A stretch of 64,000 bases of DNA from Sphingobacteriaceae bacterium GW460-11-11-14-LB5 (GTDB lineage: Bacteria > Bacteroidota > Bacteroidia > Sphingobacteriales > Sphingobacteriaceae): contig CP021237.1 of assembly GCA_002151545.1 (NCBI GenBank), positions 1,488,001 to 1,552,000 of the forward strand. The letters run 5' to 3'. Below the pieces are notes generated by a model. That model did no database searches. It was not told the origin of the DNA and saw only the letters and a list, made by a program, of their open reading frames with translations. This document shows positions 36,121 to 44,001 of the stretch, piece after piece (position 1 is the first letter of the stretch; every line of letters begins with the position of its first letter). The position numbers and the translations under genes are program-made.

Positions 36121-36310
36121 CTAGATTTAATTGTTTACTTAGCAGTAGCGCCCTGGTTTATAAAAAGCTTTCTGCTTTGTGTGTAAAGAACCAGTACATT
36201 GATGAAAAGCTTAAAACAATCCCAGTCAAATACAAAAAGCACCTGCCAGTGTTAATACTTTTCTAAAATGAAAAATAAATTTCTAGTCAGATATATACTG
36301 ACAAATAAAA

Positions 36311-36511
36311 TCAAGAAATACTGATTTTATTTTTTTGCTGGCTTAAATAAGCCGCGATTTGATTTAACATAATACTTCTTGTTGCCCGTACTGCAGATTT
36401 TAAAACTTCAGAACTTACGCCTAAGCGGTTTGCCCAATAATTTCGGTCTGTTTCTTCGGATAATAAGATGATTTCTTCTTTAAGGCTCGGGGTTTGGGTG
36501 AGATTTTTCAT
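36311..36511 (-). CDS. DUF3606-like small protein
   Basis: 66 residues from the ATG at 36511. The segment 'DRNYWANRLGVSSEVLKSAVRATRSIMLNQIAAYL' matches the DUF3606 pattern (a tryptophan, a helix-turn-helix-like 'LGVS..LKSAV', then a second helix). These small proteins are frequent in Pedobacter and relatives; their role is unknown. It is flanked by AT-rich gaps and has no operon partner. Confidence 0.6.
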   Translation of the reverse strand: MKNLTQTPSLKEEIILLSEETDRNYWANRLGVSSEVLKSAVRATRSIMLNQIAAYLSQQKNKISIS

Positions 36512-36806
36512 AATTGGGATGATTAATTCAGTTAGTAACACGCACAAGCTCGATTTGGTTCTATAAAAATAGATTTTTTTATTTGAAATAACAAGCTGTA
36601 TAACAGCTGTTTAAAATTTTATCTTAATTTTTTTATTTATAACAAAACAGAGGAATGATTCTATCTGGTGTCGTTAATTCGTTTTAGTAGTCATCAAAAT
36701 TGCCTGAACAAATTGATAATTGTTCAAAAAAATGAATTTATGTATTTTTAATTATACGTAAATTGACTATAATTGTCCATTATTTATAAAAAAAAAATAC
36801 TCTGTA

Positions 36807-37022
36807 ATGGGCGATATGAGGAAGGGTGAGGTTACTCAGATTGATTTTGAATACGGACATGGGATCATTATTGATGAAAATGGCCAGGATATTCACTTTC
36901 AGTTAGATAACGTATCTGGTCAAATTAATATTAATTCGAAAGTAATTTTTGAAATAGAATTAGGCGAGCATGGCCTAGCAGCTGTTAAAGTTAAGTTAGC
37001 AATGGCAGAAATCAGGGCTTAA
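36807..37022 (+). CDS. Divergent cold-shock-domain-like protein lacking the RNP aromatic residues
   Basis: 71 residues. Its layout parallels the true cold-shock protein at 52426: 'KGEVTQIDFEYGHGIIIDENGQDIHFQLDNV' against the usual KGxVKWFN..KGFGFI..DLFVHF, and 'VIFEIELGEHGLAAVKVKL' against 'VEFEVAEGRKGLQAVNVKK'. The RNP1 aromatics are lost (GFGFI becomes GHGII) and the RNP2 is IHFQ, so single-stranded nucleic acid binding by stacking is likely weakened or changed. The start follows a long A-run. I call the fold with fair confidence and the function as unknown. Confidence 0.6.
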   Translation: MGDMRKGEVTQIDFEYGHGIIIDENGQDIHFQLDNVSGQININSKVIFEIELGEHGLAAVKVKLAMAEIRA

Positions 37023-37051
37023 TTACTTCGCAATAAATTTATACGATATCA

Positions 37052-38902
37052 TTAATCATTTGATATAGGTAGACTGAAATAAAATGTAGAACCTTCCCCA
37101 AATTTACTTTCTACCCAAATTTTTCCTTCATGCCTTTCTATTACTTCGGCACAAATGTACAGGCCTACTCCAAATCCTGCAATTGTTTTAGTGTCAGGAC
37201 TCTCTACGCGATAAAAACGGTCAAAAAGTCTGGGGATATCATTTTCTTTAATGCCTATGCCTTCATCTTCCACACTAACAATTACATAACCTTTTTGTAT
37301 TTCGCACTTTATGGCAATTAAAGATTCTTTTTTTGAGTATTTCGCTGCATTGCCAATCAGGTTATTGATCACATTGCCAATTTTTTCCATATCCGCATAT
37401 ACAATCATTTCTTCTGAGCCAATCACCTGGATAAAATGGCTGGGTAAAACAGTTCTATTTTCCTCAGCGATGGTTTTAATTAAATCAACAAGGTTAAAAT
37501 TTGTCTTGTTTAATAAAATTTTGCCCGATTCTAATAAGGATACATTTAAAAAACCATCAATCATTAACGACATCCGCTTTAACTGAACATTTACCTTATC
37601 CAGTATCTGAATGGTAAAATCGTTATCGGTCTCTTTAAACTTATATTGTAAAAGTTGTATGTATGCGCTTAAGGATGTTAAGGGTGTTTTAAGCTCATGA
37701 CTTACCATACCGATAAAGTCGTTTTTCCTAATTTCATCCTGTTTATGTTCTGTAATATCCAAAACGGCCCCGGCAATATAAACGGCTTTTCCTTCTTCAT
37801 TGTAATAAGCTTTTCCCGCCGTTCTTAACCATTTGCTTTTTGCGCTTATGCCGTTCAGGTTAATTTGGTATTCGACATTAAAAGCACTCCGGAGATGTAA
37901 TGCACGTCTGATACTGCTGGTAAGATGCCCGATGTCTTCCAGACTGATCAATGATTTGGCTTCTTCTATGCCCAGCCTGTTACTTTCCAGTTCATAAATT
38001 TGTTGCGCCCTTTCGGATAAAAGCACCTGTTTACTTTCCAGATCGATATTCCACGAACCCATTTCCGATGCATCCATAGCTATTTTTAGGATGTCTTTAG
38101 CTTTAAGTAGTTCTTTTTTGAAATTTACCTGCTCGGTAATATCCTTAATAATGACTAAAATCCGGGTTACTTCATTTTTGTCGTTTTTTAAGGGTTCATA
38201 AAATGCGATGAAATAGCCGTCAGAAACCGGTGTAGAAAGCTTTAATTCATTAAGCGTTAAAGGTTGTCCGTTTTTAAAAATATCTTTTACACGCTCTACA
38301 AGTGCCTGCTGTTTTTCGAGTTCTGGTCGTGCCTCTTCCTGCGGAATCCCGATTACTTCTTTTCTGCTTTTATTCCAAAGTTTTAAGATGTTATCGTTTG
38401 CATACTCTGTAATAAGCGACGGACCTTTTAATACACACATGCCCAAAGGGGCCTGTTCAAAAAATCCCCTAAAACGGGCTTCGCTTTCAGAAAGTTCGAA
38501 TAAGATATGCTCAAGGTCGTTTTCATCTAATGGAATTTCCCTTAATGAACAAATGATGTATTCAACCGGACGATCGTTTTGTAATACCGGCGAAAATTCC
38601 AATTCCCATTTTACGTTTGGCGAATTAGAATAAATGGGATGAATAACCAGCGTGTGCTTTTCTTTAAGGTCGCTCACTTTCTGAACGGTTTTAACCAGGA
38701 CTACCTTTTCATTATCAGACAGGAGGTTTGGGATAATGTTAATATCATAGAATTTTAATTTGCCACCCACACGCGCTATTAAAGCCTGGTAAGCATCATT
38801 ATGTTCTACCACCACCAATATCGGTTTTACTTTAAAAATGATTATCGGGTTTTTAGAATGTTTTAACAGTGCTTTTAAGAATGGAGAGGCTAAATCTATC
38901 AT
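37052..38902 (-). CDS. PAS-domain sensor histidine kinase, cytoplasmic
   Basis: 616 residues from the ATG at 38902; a TATATTTG promoter element at 38924-38931 excludes the TTG at 38926. No membrane helix, so a soluble sensor. Up to three PAS-like domains (about 10-120, 140-262, 275-388) precede the HisKA motif 'FIGMVSHELKTPLTSL' (H402) and the ATPase domain with N box 'NVINNLIGNAAKYSKKE', G1 'VEDEGIGI' and G2 'GFGVGLYI'. There is no response regulator next to it, so its partner is elsewhere. The divergent Crp-family gene is the only regulator nearby. Confidence 0.9.
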   Translation of the reverse strand: MIDLASPFLKALLKHSKNPIIIFKVKPILVVVEHNDAYQALIARVGGKLKFYDINIIPNLLSDNEKVVLVKTVQKVSDLKEKHTLVIHPIYSNSPNVKWELEFSPVLQNDRPVEYIICSLREIPLDENDLEHILFELSESEARFRGFFEQAPLGMCVLKGPSLITEYANDNILKLWNKSRKEVIGIPQEEARPELEKQQALVERVKDIFKNGQPLTLNELKLSTPVSDGYFIAFYEPLKNDKNEVTRILVIIKDITEQVNFKKELLKAKDILKIAMDASEMGSWNIDLESKQVLLSERAQQIYELESNRLGIEEAKSLISLEDIGHLTSSIRRALHLRSAFNVEYQINLNGISAKSKWLRTAGKAYYNEEGKAVYIAGAVLDITEHKQDEIRKNDFIGMVSHELKTPLTSLSAYIQLLQYKFKETDNDFTIQILDKVNVQLKRMSLMIDGFLNVSLLESGKILLNKTNFNLVDLIKTIAEENRTVLPSHFIQVIGSEEMIVYADMEKIGNVINNLIGNAAKYSKKESLIAIKCEIQKGYVIVSVEDEGIGIKENDIPRLFDRFYRVESPDTKTIAGFGVGLYICAEVIERHEGKIWVESKFGEGSTFYFSLPISND

Positions 38903-38923
38903 AAATTTAAGTTGACACTTTCC

Positions 38924-38931
38924 CAAATATA
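38924..38931 (-). promoter_or_regulatory. TAnnTTTG -7 element of the histidine kinase gene
   Basis: On the minus strand TATATTTG, an exact match to the Bacteroidota -7 consensus, lies 21 bases before the chosen start codon. Confidence 0.5.
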
Positions 38932-39188
38932 ATCGTTAGGCAGTTAATCGCCAACCGAATTCTAAAGATGGCATAATATTTATCATACAAAAAGGTATAA
39001 CTTGTAAGTGGATTTCCTTTTTAATTGTTTGTAAGTTGCTGTATTTCAATGTTTAGTGATCTTATGCGATGTGTCTGGTCTGCTAAGCATAAAACATTTC
39101 AGACAGATAGGTGTTATAAAAAAAGGTAGATATTATTTCGTTTGTTGTTCAATAAATATTAGTAGCAGTTACACAATAGATAAAGATC

Positions 39189-39818
39189 ATGAATCCCGAA
39201 TACGACTATAATACCCAAGATAAGTGGTTGCCATTTAATGGTTTTTCGCCATTAATTACCGTTTTTAGATCATTTCATGATTTGACCCCGGACATGGAAT
39301 TTATCATCAACAACGAAACTTTTCCGGTTACTTTTAAAAAAAACAAATTTATTTCTTCCCCGTTGCACCACGATAAATATGTGTACCTCATCCTTAACGG
39401 GATTACCAGGGGGTATATGAAAGATGAGGATAAAGAAATTACCACCTGGATTGCGAAAGAAAATGAATTGGTAGGAAATGTATGTAATGTTTGGAATAAT
39501 AATGAAGCCATTGACGGGTATGTACAGGCTTTAGAAGACGTTGTGGCCATTGCCATTCCACATACCATGTCGAAACAACTATACTTAAATTACCACATAG
39601 CCAACTATATCGGCCGAAAAGTAACACAGCTTCACTATTTACAAGCTTGCGAAAGGGCGCTCATTTCGAGGTTACAATCCGCAGAAAAAAGGTATATCCG
39701 TTTTATTAAATCCTATCCAGAACTGGTAGATCGGGTTCCACTTAAATATATTGCCTCATTCTTATGTATGCGCCTGGAAACATTAAGCCGTGTACGATCG
39801 AAATTGGCTTTGGTGTAA
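39189..39818 (+). CDS. Crp/Fnr-family transcriptional regulator
   Basis: 209 residues. The N-terminal cyclic-nucleotide-binding-like beta-roll covers about 30-130 ('FKKNKFISSPLHHDKYVYLILNGITRGYM', 'WIAKENELVGNVCNVW'). A dimerisation helix follows, then a winged helix-turn-helix at the very end ('VPLKYIASFLCMRLETLSRVRSKLAL'). The ligand is not predictable because the phosphate-binding cassette of Crp is not conserved. It stands alone, 286 bases from the divergent kinase gene. Confidence 0.85.
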   Translation: MNPEYDYNTQDKWLPFNGFSPLITVFRSFHDLTPDMEFIINNETFPVTFKKNKFISSPLHHDKYVYLILNGITRGYMKDEDKEITTWIAKENELVGNVCNVWNNNEAIDGYVQALEDVVAIAIPHTMSKQLYLNYHIANYIGRKVTQLHYLQACERALISRLQSAEKRYIRFIKSYPELVDRVPLKYIASFLCMRLETLSRVRSKLALV

Positions 39819-40169
39819 GAAAATTTAAAGCCTGTAAAGATGATTAAGTTTTAAAAACCGTCTTGATATTTTTATGCAATCGATTTTATTTTATGTTAGA
39901 TCAATATCAAAAAATTGTAAAGTTTAAAGCATAAAATGAAAAGCGAAAAGATGAATTAGGGCTTTACTTGGTGATTATGACTGATTTGTAAGACAATCTT
40001 AAGCTTTATTTTGTTAAAAATGGTGTCTTTTTAAGCAGAAAAAAAGTTTTTATACATTTTTTAAGAAAATTATTTATTTGGTAATCAGTATGTTACATTG
40101 TGTTTTTGAATTAAATATTCGATTTAAGCGATTTAACATTTCTCACTTACATTTTTTTAAAAATTTATA
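39819..40169. other. AT-rich gene-free stretch upstream of the candidate small RNA
   Basis: No open frame with family features, no clear hairpin and no tRNA-like structure was found in this part of the gap between the Crp-family gene and ubiX. Confidence 0.5.
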
Positions 40170-40177
40170 TATATTTG
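40170..40177 (+). promoter_or_regulatory. TATATTTG -7 element before the candidate small RNA
   Basis: Exact TAnnTTTG match. A start about 7 bases downstream would begin the hairpin-hairpin-T-tract unit at 40182-40247. No convincing TTTG -33 element is visible. Confidence 0.4.
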
Positions 40178-40181
40178 TTCT

Positions 40182-40247
40182 TACCCTTTCGAGGGTATGT
40201 TTTTCATAGGTAGATGTAGGGTCAGAACAATGTTCTGGCCCTTTTTT
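40182..40247 (+). ncRNA. Candidate small RNA or terminated leader upstream of ubiX
   Basis: TACCCT-TTCG-AGGGTA (40182-40197) is a hairpin with a stable UUCG tetraloop. It is followed by a linker and a GC-rich terminator hairpin (GGGTCAGAAC/GTTCTGGCCC, 40219-40241) with six T. A promoter-like TATATTTG sits directly upstream. No open frame exists within, so the unit reads as a transcript of about 64 bases. It could be an independent small RNA or an attenuated leader of ubiX, which starts 35 bases later. Confidence 0.45.
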
Positions 40248-40281
40248 GTTTTAATGGATTTAGAAAAACTATTTTTGTGTT

Positions 40282-40851
40282 ATGATAAAAAAGAAAGTGA
40301 TTGTTGCGGTTACTGGTGCAAGTGGTTCTATTTATGCAAAGGTTTTATTTGACCAGTTGTTAAAATTAAAAGATCAGATGGAGGCGGTTGGTGTAGTGAT
40401 GAGCGATAATGCAAAAGCGGTTTGGCAATTCGAACTGGGGAACCAGGATTATAACCTTTTTAAAGACTTTACCTTTTATAACAAAAACGATTTTAATGCT
40501 CCTTTTGCCTCAGGATCGGCAAAATACGATACCATGATTATCATTCCCTGTTCTATGGGTACTTTGGGTAGGGTGGCACACGGCATATCGAACGATTTGA
40601 TTTCGAGGGCTGCAGATGTGGTGTTAAAAGAACGGAGGAAATTAATAGCTGTAGTAAGAGATACCCCATTTAGCTTAATCCATATCAATAACATGAAAGC
40701 AGTAACTGAAGCGGGTGGAATCATTTGCCCCGCCAATCCATCTTTTTACAGTTTGCCTCAAACGATAGAAGAAGTTGCCGGAACGGTAATTAGCAGGGTG
40801 TTAGATCTGGCAGGTTTCGAACAGGAAAGTTACCGGTGGCAGGAGAAGTAA
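40282..40851 (+). CDS. ubiX: Flavin prenyltransferase UbiX
   Basis: 189 residues, usual length. Makes prenylated FMN, the cofactor of UbiD-type decarboxylases used in quinone synthesis. Motifs: 'VIVAVTGASGSIYAKVL' (flavin binding), 'IIIPCSMGTLGRVAHGISNDLISRAADVVLKERRKL' (residues about 87-122) and 'PANPSFYSLPQTIEEV'. A TATTTTTG element at 40270-40277 lies only five bases before the ATG, so the mRNA may be nearly leaderless, if that element is used. No ubiD is in the window. Confidence 0.93.
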   Translation: MIKKKVIVAVTGASGSIYAKVLFDQLLKLKDQMEAVGVVMSDNAKAVWQFELGNQDYNLFKDFTFYNKNDFNAPFASGSAKYDTMIIIPCSMGTLGRVAHGISNDLISRAADVVLKERRKLIAVVRDTPFSLIHINNMKAVTEAGGIICPANPSFYSLPQTIEEVAGTVISRVLDLAGFEQESYRWQEK

Positions 40852-40979
40852 TTTTCAGTTCGCAACGTTCAGTTTGCAATTCGAATTAACTGAAGGCTGA
40901 AAATTGCCAATTGTATTGTTATTTTACTGTAATTTGTCAGTTCTCAAAACTCAAAACCAACAACTCCGAACAAATTTCC

Positions 40980-40987
40980 TATCTTTG
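40980..40987 (+). promoter_or_regulatory. TATCTTTG -7 element of mtaB
   Basis: Exact TAnnTTTG match eight bases before the ATG at 40996. A start seven bases downstream would make the transcript practically leaderless. Confidence 0.5.
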
Positions 40988-40995
40988 CAGCCTCA

Positions 40996-42318
40996 ATGAA
41001 AAAGGTCGCATTTTATACATTAGGTTGTAAACTCAATTTCTCTGAAACATCCACCATCGGTCGTTTATTTACCGATGCAGGTTATGCCGTAGTAGAATTT
41101 CAGGACCAGGCCGATGTTTATGTAATCAATACCTGTTCTGTTACAGAGCATGCTGATAAAAAATGCCGTAAAGTTGTTAAGGAAGCTTTAAAATATTCTC
41201 CTAATGCTTTTGTAACCATTGTGGGCTGTTATGCGCAGCTAAAACCACAGGAAATTGCCGAAATAGAAGGCGTTGATATGGTTTTGGGTGCTGCAGAAAA
41301 ATTCAGGATAGTAGAATATATTACCGATCTAACCAAGCAGCCGAAAACCCTTATCCATCAACAAAATATAGAGAAAGTAAATCATAATTTTATTGCCTCT
41401 TATTCAATTGGCGATAGAACACGTACTTTTTTGAAAGTGCAGGATGGTTGCGATTATCCTTGTACCTACTGTACCATTCCTTTAGCACGCGGTGCTAGCC
41501 GTAGCGATACCATCGAAAATGTGGTTAACCGTGCAAAAATGATTGCAGAAGGTGGTGTAAAGGAAATTGTTTTGACCGGTGTAAATCTTGGCGATTTCGG
41601 CATTAGAAATGGCCAGCGTGAAGATAAATTTTTCGACCTGGTTAAAGCTTTAGATGAGGTAGAAGGAATTGAAAGAATCCGTATTTCGTCTATTGAACCA
41701 AATCTTTTGAGCAATGAGATCATTCAGTTTGTATCTACTTCAAAAAGGTTTGTCCCGCATTTCCATATTCCCCTGCAATCGGGTTCTGATAAAATTTTGG
41801 GTTTAATGCGCCGTCGTTATCGTAGCGATTTGTATGTGGAGCGTGTTGCCAAAATTAAGGAGGTAATGCCGCATTGTTGTATTGGCGTAGATGTAATTGT
41901 TGGCTTCCCTGGTGAAACGAAAGAAGATTTCCTGGATACCTATCAGTTCTTAAATCAGCTTGATATTTCTTATCTGCACGTATTTACTTACTCGGAGCGC
42001 GAATTAACTGCTGCAGCCGAAATGAAAGGTGTTGTGGCTGGCAGCGAGCGTAATGAGCGCAGTAAAATGCTTCATATTTTATCTGATAAAAAACGCAGGG
42101 CTTTCTACGAATCTCAAATGGGTACTGAAGCTGAAGTGCTTTTCGAAGCGGATCAGAAATCGGGTTACATGCATGGTTTTACCAAAAACTATGTAAAAGT
42201 ACGCGCCAAATACGATCCGGTAATGGTAAATGAATTGAAAGCGGTTAAGCTTTTAGAAATGACTGCCGATGGAGAAGTGGAAGTAGCTGAGCTGGAAACT
42301 GTTCACACACATCATTAG
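40996..42318 (+). CDS. mtaB: tRNA (t6A37) methylthiotransferase MtaB
   Basis: 440 residues. Adds a methylthio group to t6A37 of tRNA with radical-SAM chemistry. N-terminal UPF0004 domain with cluster cysteines C11, C47 and C78 ('YTLGCKLN', 'VINTCSVT', 'IVGCYAQ'); radical-SAM CxxxCxxC in 'QDGCDYPCTYCTIP' (C152, C156, C159); and a TRAM-like tail from about 375. 'TLGCKLN' and the overall pattern favour MtaB over MiaB or RimO. Single-gene unit downstream of ubiX, followed by the repeat-rich region and the IS110 element. Confidence 0.9.
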   Translation: MKKVAFYTLGCKLNFSETSTIGRLFTDAGYAVVEFQDQADVYVINTCSVTEHADKKCRKVVKEALKYSPNAFVTIVGCYAQLKPQEIAEIEGVDMVLGAAEKFRIVEYITDLTKQPKTLIHQQNIEKVNHNFIASYSIGDRTRTFLKVQDGCDYPCTYCTIPLARGASRSDTIENVVNRAKMIAEGGVKEIVLTGVNLGDFGIRNGQREDKFFDLVKALDEVEGIERIRISSIEPNLLSNEIIQFVSTSKRFVPHFHIPLQSGSDKILGLMRRRYRSDLYVERVAKIKEVMPHCCIGVDVIVGFPGETKEDFLDTYQFLNQLDISYLHVFTYSERELTAAAEMKGVVAGSERNERSKMLHILSDKKRRAFYESQMGTEAEVLFEADQKSGYMHGFTKNYVKVRAKYDPVMVNELKAVKLLEMTADGEVEVAELETVHTHH

Positions 42319-42352
42319 TTTAGTCCTTAGTCGGAAGTCCTCAGTCCGAAGT
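42319..42352. repeat. Short degenerate repeat (AGTCCTTAGTC / AGTCCGAAGTC)
   Basis: Three degenerate units of the 'AGTCxxxAGTC' type follow the mtaB stop. The same unit is found between the two CoA-transferase subunit genes at 61993-62034. Confidence 0.5.
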
Positions 42353-42552
42353 CTATAATACCATTGTCTGTCCATCCTGAGCGGAGTTGAAAGATCTTTG
42401 ATGATGTAAGATGGGAAATGTAAGATGGATGATGGAATCGATATTACTTCTTCAAAATTTTCCCTAAGAACCACTGTAATAAGTTAAATAAACCTGTATT
42501 CTATGGTTTATGCAAATAAAAAGTTTTTTTTCTGAGAAGCATTACTTTAGAT

Positions 42553-43551
42553 TTATGCAGCAGGCTCCAGGAGGTATGGCGTACCTCTTTTAACAGCAGC
42601 AAAAGCTCTGCTCAGTAGCTTATTTTTTATCACATTCAGTACACACATAGCGTTTTTTCCCTCAGCTTTTTTTCGATCATAGTATCGTTTGAATTCGTTA
42701 TCTTTTTTTATCGTGTTTAGCGCACACATGGTCAGTAACGCCTTTAGTTTTTTATTGGCGAGGTTGCTTACCCGGTTTCTCCCTCGTATACTCGTCCCCG
42801 AGCTATGTGGAAATGGGACTATTCCACAATAGCTCGCAAACTTTCTGTAGTCTGAAAATGCAGCGAAGGCTTCAGTATGGATCAGGATAAACATAGCCGT
42901 CTGCTTTCCGATCCCATGCACGCTCTGCACAAGGCTGAACTGTTCGTTTAGTTCCTGGTCCTCTGTTATTAAGGCTGCCAACTCGATATCTACCTTTTTT
43001 ATCCGTTCGGCGTAAAGGGCAAGCATTTCCTGGCTATCGGCTATGCAATAGCCAGCGTTCTCCCTATCAAATCCTTTAAGCTCTGAGCAAGTGCATTTAA
43101 AAGAGGTCTGGTGTCTTACCAACTGTTCGCGGTGTGCCAGCAGGTGTTTGAGTTTTGAGCTTGTTGCCGAAGGAAGGAGGTAAGGACGGGCTTTGTGCTG
43201 ATTTGAAAAAGCATAGCTTGCGATTGCCTGTGCGTCAGCCTTATCAGATTTCCCCCGTTTAAGTCCAATGGAACGCTTAATGTGCAGCCCGTTTTCAACC
43301 CATATAGATAAATCATTTGCATGCATAAAGTTGGTTATGGGGCAGATATAAATACCTGTATGCTCGCAACAGAAAAGAACCTTCTTAGGCGCGATACCAT
43401 GTATGGAAAGCCATTCCAGCATTAGGCCAAAGCCATCATAGCTGTTCTTAAAAACATGGTGAAGGGGCTTGTCGAAACAGGCCTGTGTAACAACAGCAAC
43501 ATCGATGGTTGATTTGGAAATATCTATTCCAACAAATAGTTCATAATTCAT
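42553..43551 (-). CDS. IS110-family transposase (DEDD recombinase)
   Basis: 332 residues. The N-terminal RuvC-like DEDD domain has 'FVGIDISKSTIDVAVV' (D9), 'VLFCCEHTGIY' (E in CCEHTG) and 'LKRGKSDKADAQAIASYAF' (DxxD). The C-terminal transposase_20 domain has 'LVQSVHGIGKQTAMFIL' and 'FASYCGIVPFPHSSGTSIRGRNRVSN', containing the conserved serine. Full length with no stop or frameshift, so probably active. IS110 enzymes work with a bridge RNA made from the element's own non-coding end, which pairs with donor and target DNA; such an RNA is predicted immediately upstream. It stands between mtaB and lgt and breaks no gene. Confidence 0.93.
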   Translation of the reverse strand: MNYELFVGIDISKSTIDVAVVTQACFDKPLHHVFKNSYDGFGLMLEWLSIHGIAPKKVLFCCEHTGIYICPITNFMHANDLSIWVENGLHIKRSIGLKRGKSDKADAQAIASYAFSNQHKARPYLLPSATSSKLKHLLAHREQLVRHQTSFKCTCSELKGFDRENAGYCIADSQEMLALYAERIKKVDIELAALITEDQELNEQFSLVQSVHGIGKQTAMFILIHTEAFAAFSDYRKFASYCGIVPFPHSSGTSIRGRNRVSNLANKKLKALLTMCALNTIKKDNEFKRYYDRKKAEGKNAMCVLNVIKNKLLSRAFAAVKRGTPYLLEPAA

Positions 43552-43583
43552 AACTTTACGGTTAAGTGAAATGGAAATCCTAA

Positions 43584-43718
43584 AGTTGAATAAAACTGAA
43601 TCCCTTAATAGTCCGCTAGACTAAAATTCTATATGGTTCTTGTTCAACTAAAAAGCAGAGGTCTGTTACAGGTTCTAGATCGTAAGTCTGGATCGCAGCA
43701 TAGTTCACCTCTGCTTTT
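43584..43718 (-). ncRNA. Predicted IS110 bridge RNA with target- and donor-binding loops
   Basis: Read on the minus strand. Loop 1 is closed by a 12-bp perfect stem (43707-43718 with 43651-43662). Its inner strands contain GCTGCGAT, matching the target half GCTCCGAT (7 of 8), and AACCTGT, complementary to ACAGGTT on the other target half. Loop 2 is closed by AGTTGAA/TTCAACT (43643-43649 with 43584-43590) with an inner hairpin TAGTC-tagcg-GACTA. Its strands contain ATAGAAT, equal to the right end plus core, and TAAGGGAT, complementary to ATCCCTTA at the left end. Order and layout agree with published bridge RNAs. Confidence 0.65.
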
Positions 43719-43773
43719 AAGGTTTCCTTTGTCAAATTTAATTCTTTGATAATCTTTCTCAAACCTAAGGGAT

Positions 43774-43823
43774 CGGAGCGGGCACGCAGTAAAGCGGAGC
43801 GCAGGACTGTACTAACCGATCAC
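43774..43823. repeat. REP-like GC-rich palindrome split by the IS110 element
   Basis: GATCGG (43771-43776) and CCGATC (43817-43822) enclose inner GC-rich arms (GCGGGCACGC, GCGGAGCGC). Rejoined with 42491-42499 across the element, AACCTGT and ACAGAACC extend the outer stem. It is GC-rich against AT-rich surroundings. Confidence 0.55.
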
Positions 43824-44001
43824 AACAGAACCTTTCTTTTCAAAAAAAAACAAAGAGATTTACATACTTTTTCTAGCTATTAATGATCGAGTTTGGTCTT
43901 TCCGCTTTGTGCATGAAGCCTTTCTCCTTTAGTCTTTAAGCTTTCCTCTTTAATCTTTCAGCTTTGGTCTTTCTTTCCTATCTTCGCAACAAATTATTTG
44001 T
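43824..44001. other. Gene-free stretch before lgt with CTTTxxTCTTT reiterations
   Basis: From about 43918 to 43977 the plus strand repeats short CTTT/AGTCTTT units ('TTTAGTCTTTAAGCTTTC'). Apart from this low-complexity pattern I see nothing. TATCTTCG at 43979-43986 resembles a -7 element for lgt. Confidence 0.4.

Larger units (their letters stand above)
42498..43773 (-). mobile_element. IS110-family insertion sequence, about 1.27 kb
   Basis: Transposase on the minus strand with a 220-bp 5' non-coding end and a 55-bp 3' end, as in the IS110 group. No terminal inverted repeats. Boundaries are inferred from a repeated AT at 42498-42499 and 43772-43773 and from matches of the leader RNA loops to the four flanks: ATTCTAT at 42498-42504 (right end), CCCTTA side at 43765-43773 (left end), AACCTGT at 42491-42497 and ATCGGAGC at 43772-43779 (target halves). 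Excision would rejoin a REP-like palindrome. The exact core dinucleotide is inferred. Confidence 0.75.

Noticed and set aside
42253..42474. Minus-strand frame across the mtaB end and repeats
   Set aside because: Consists largely of repeat-derived sequence and mtaB antisense; no domain.
42498..43773. Composite transposon or integrated phage around the IS110 element
   Set aside because: Only one insertion sequence, no second copy, integrase or phage genes; the flanks are housekeeping genes.
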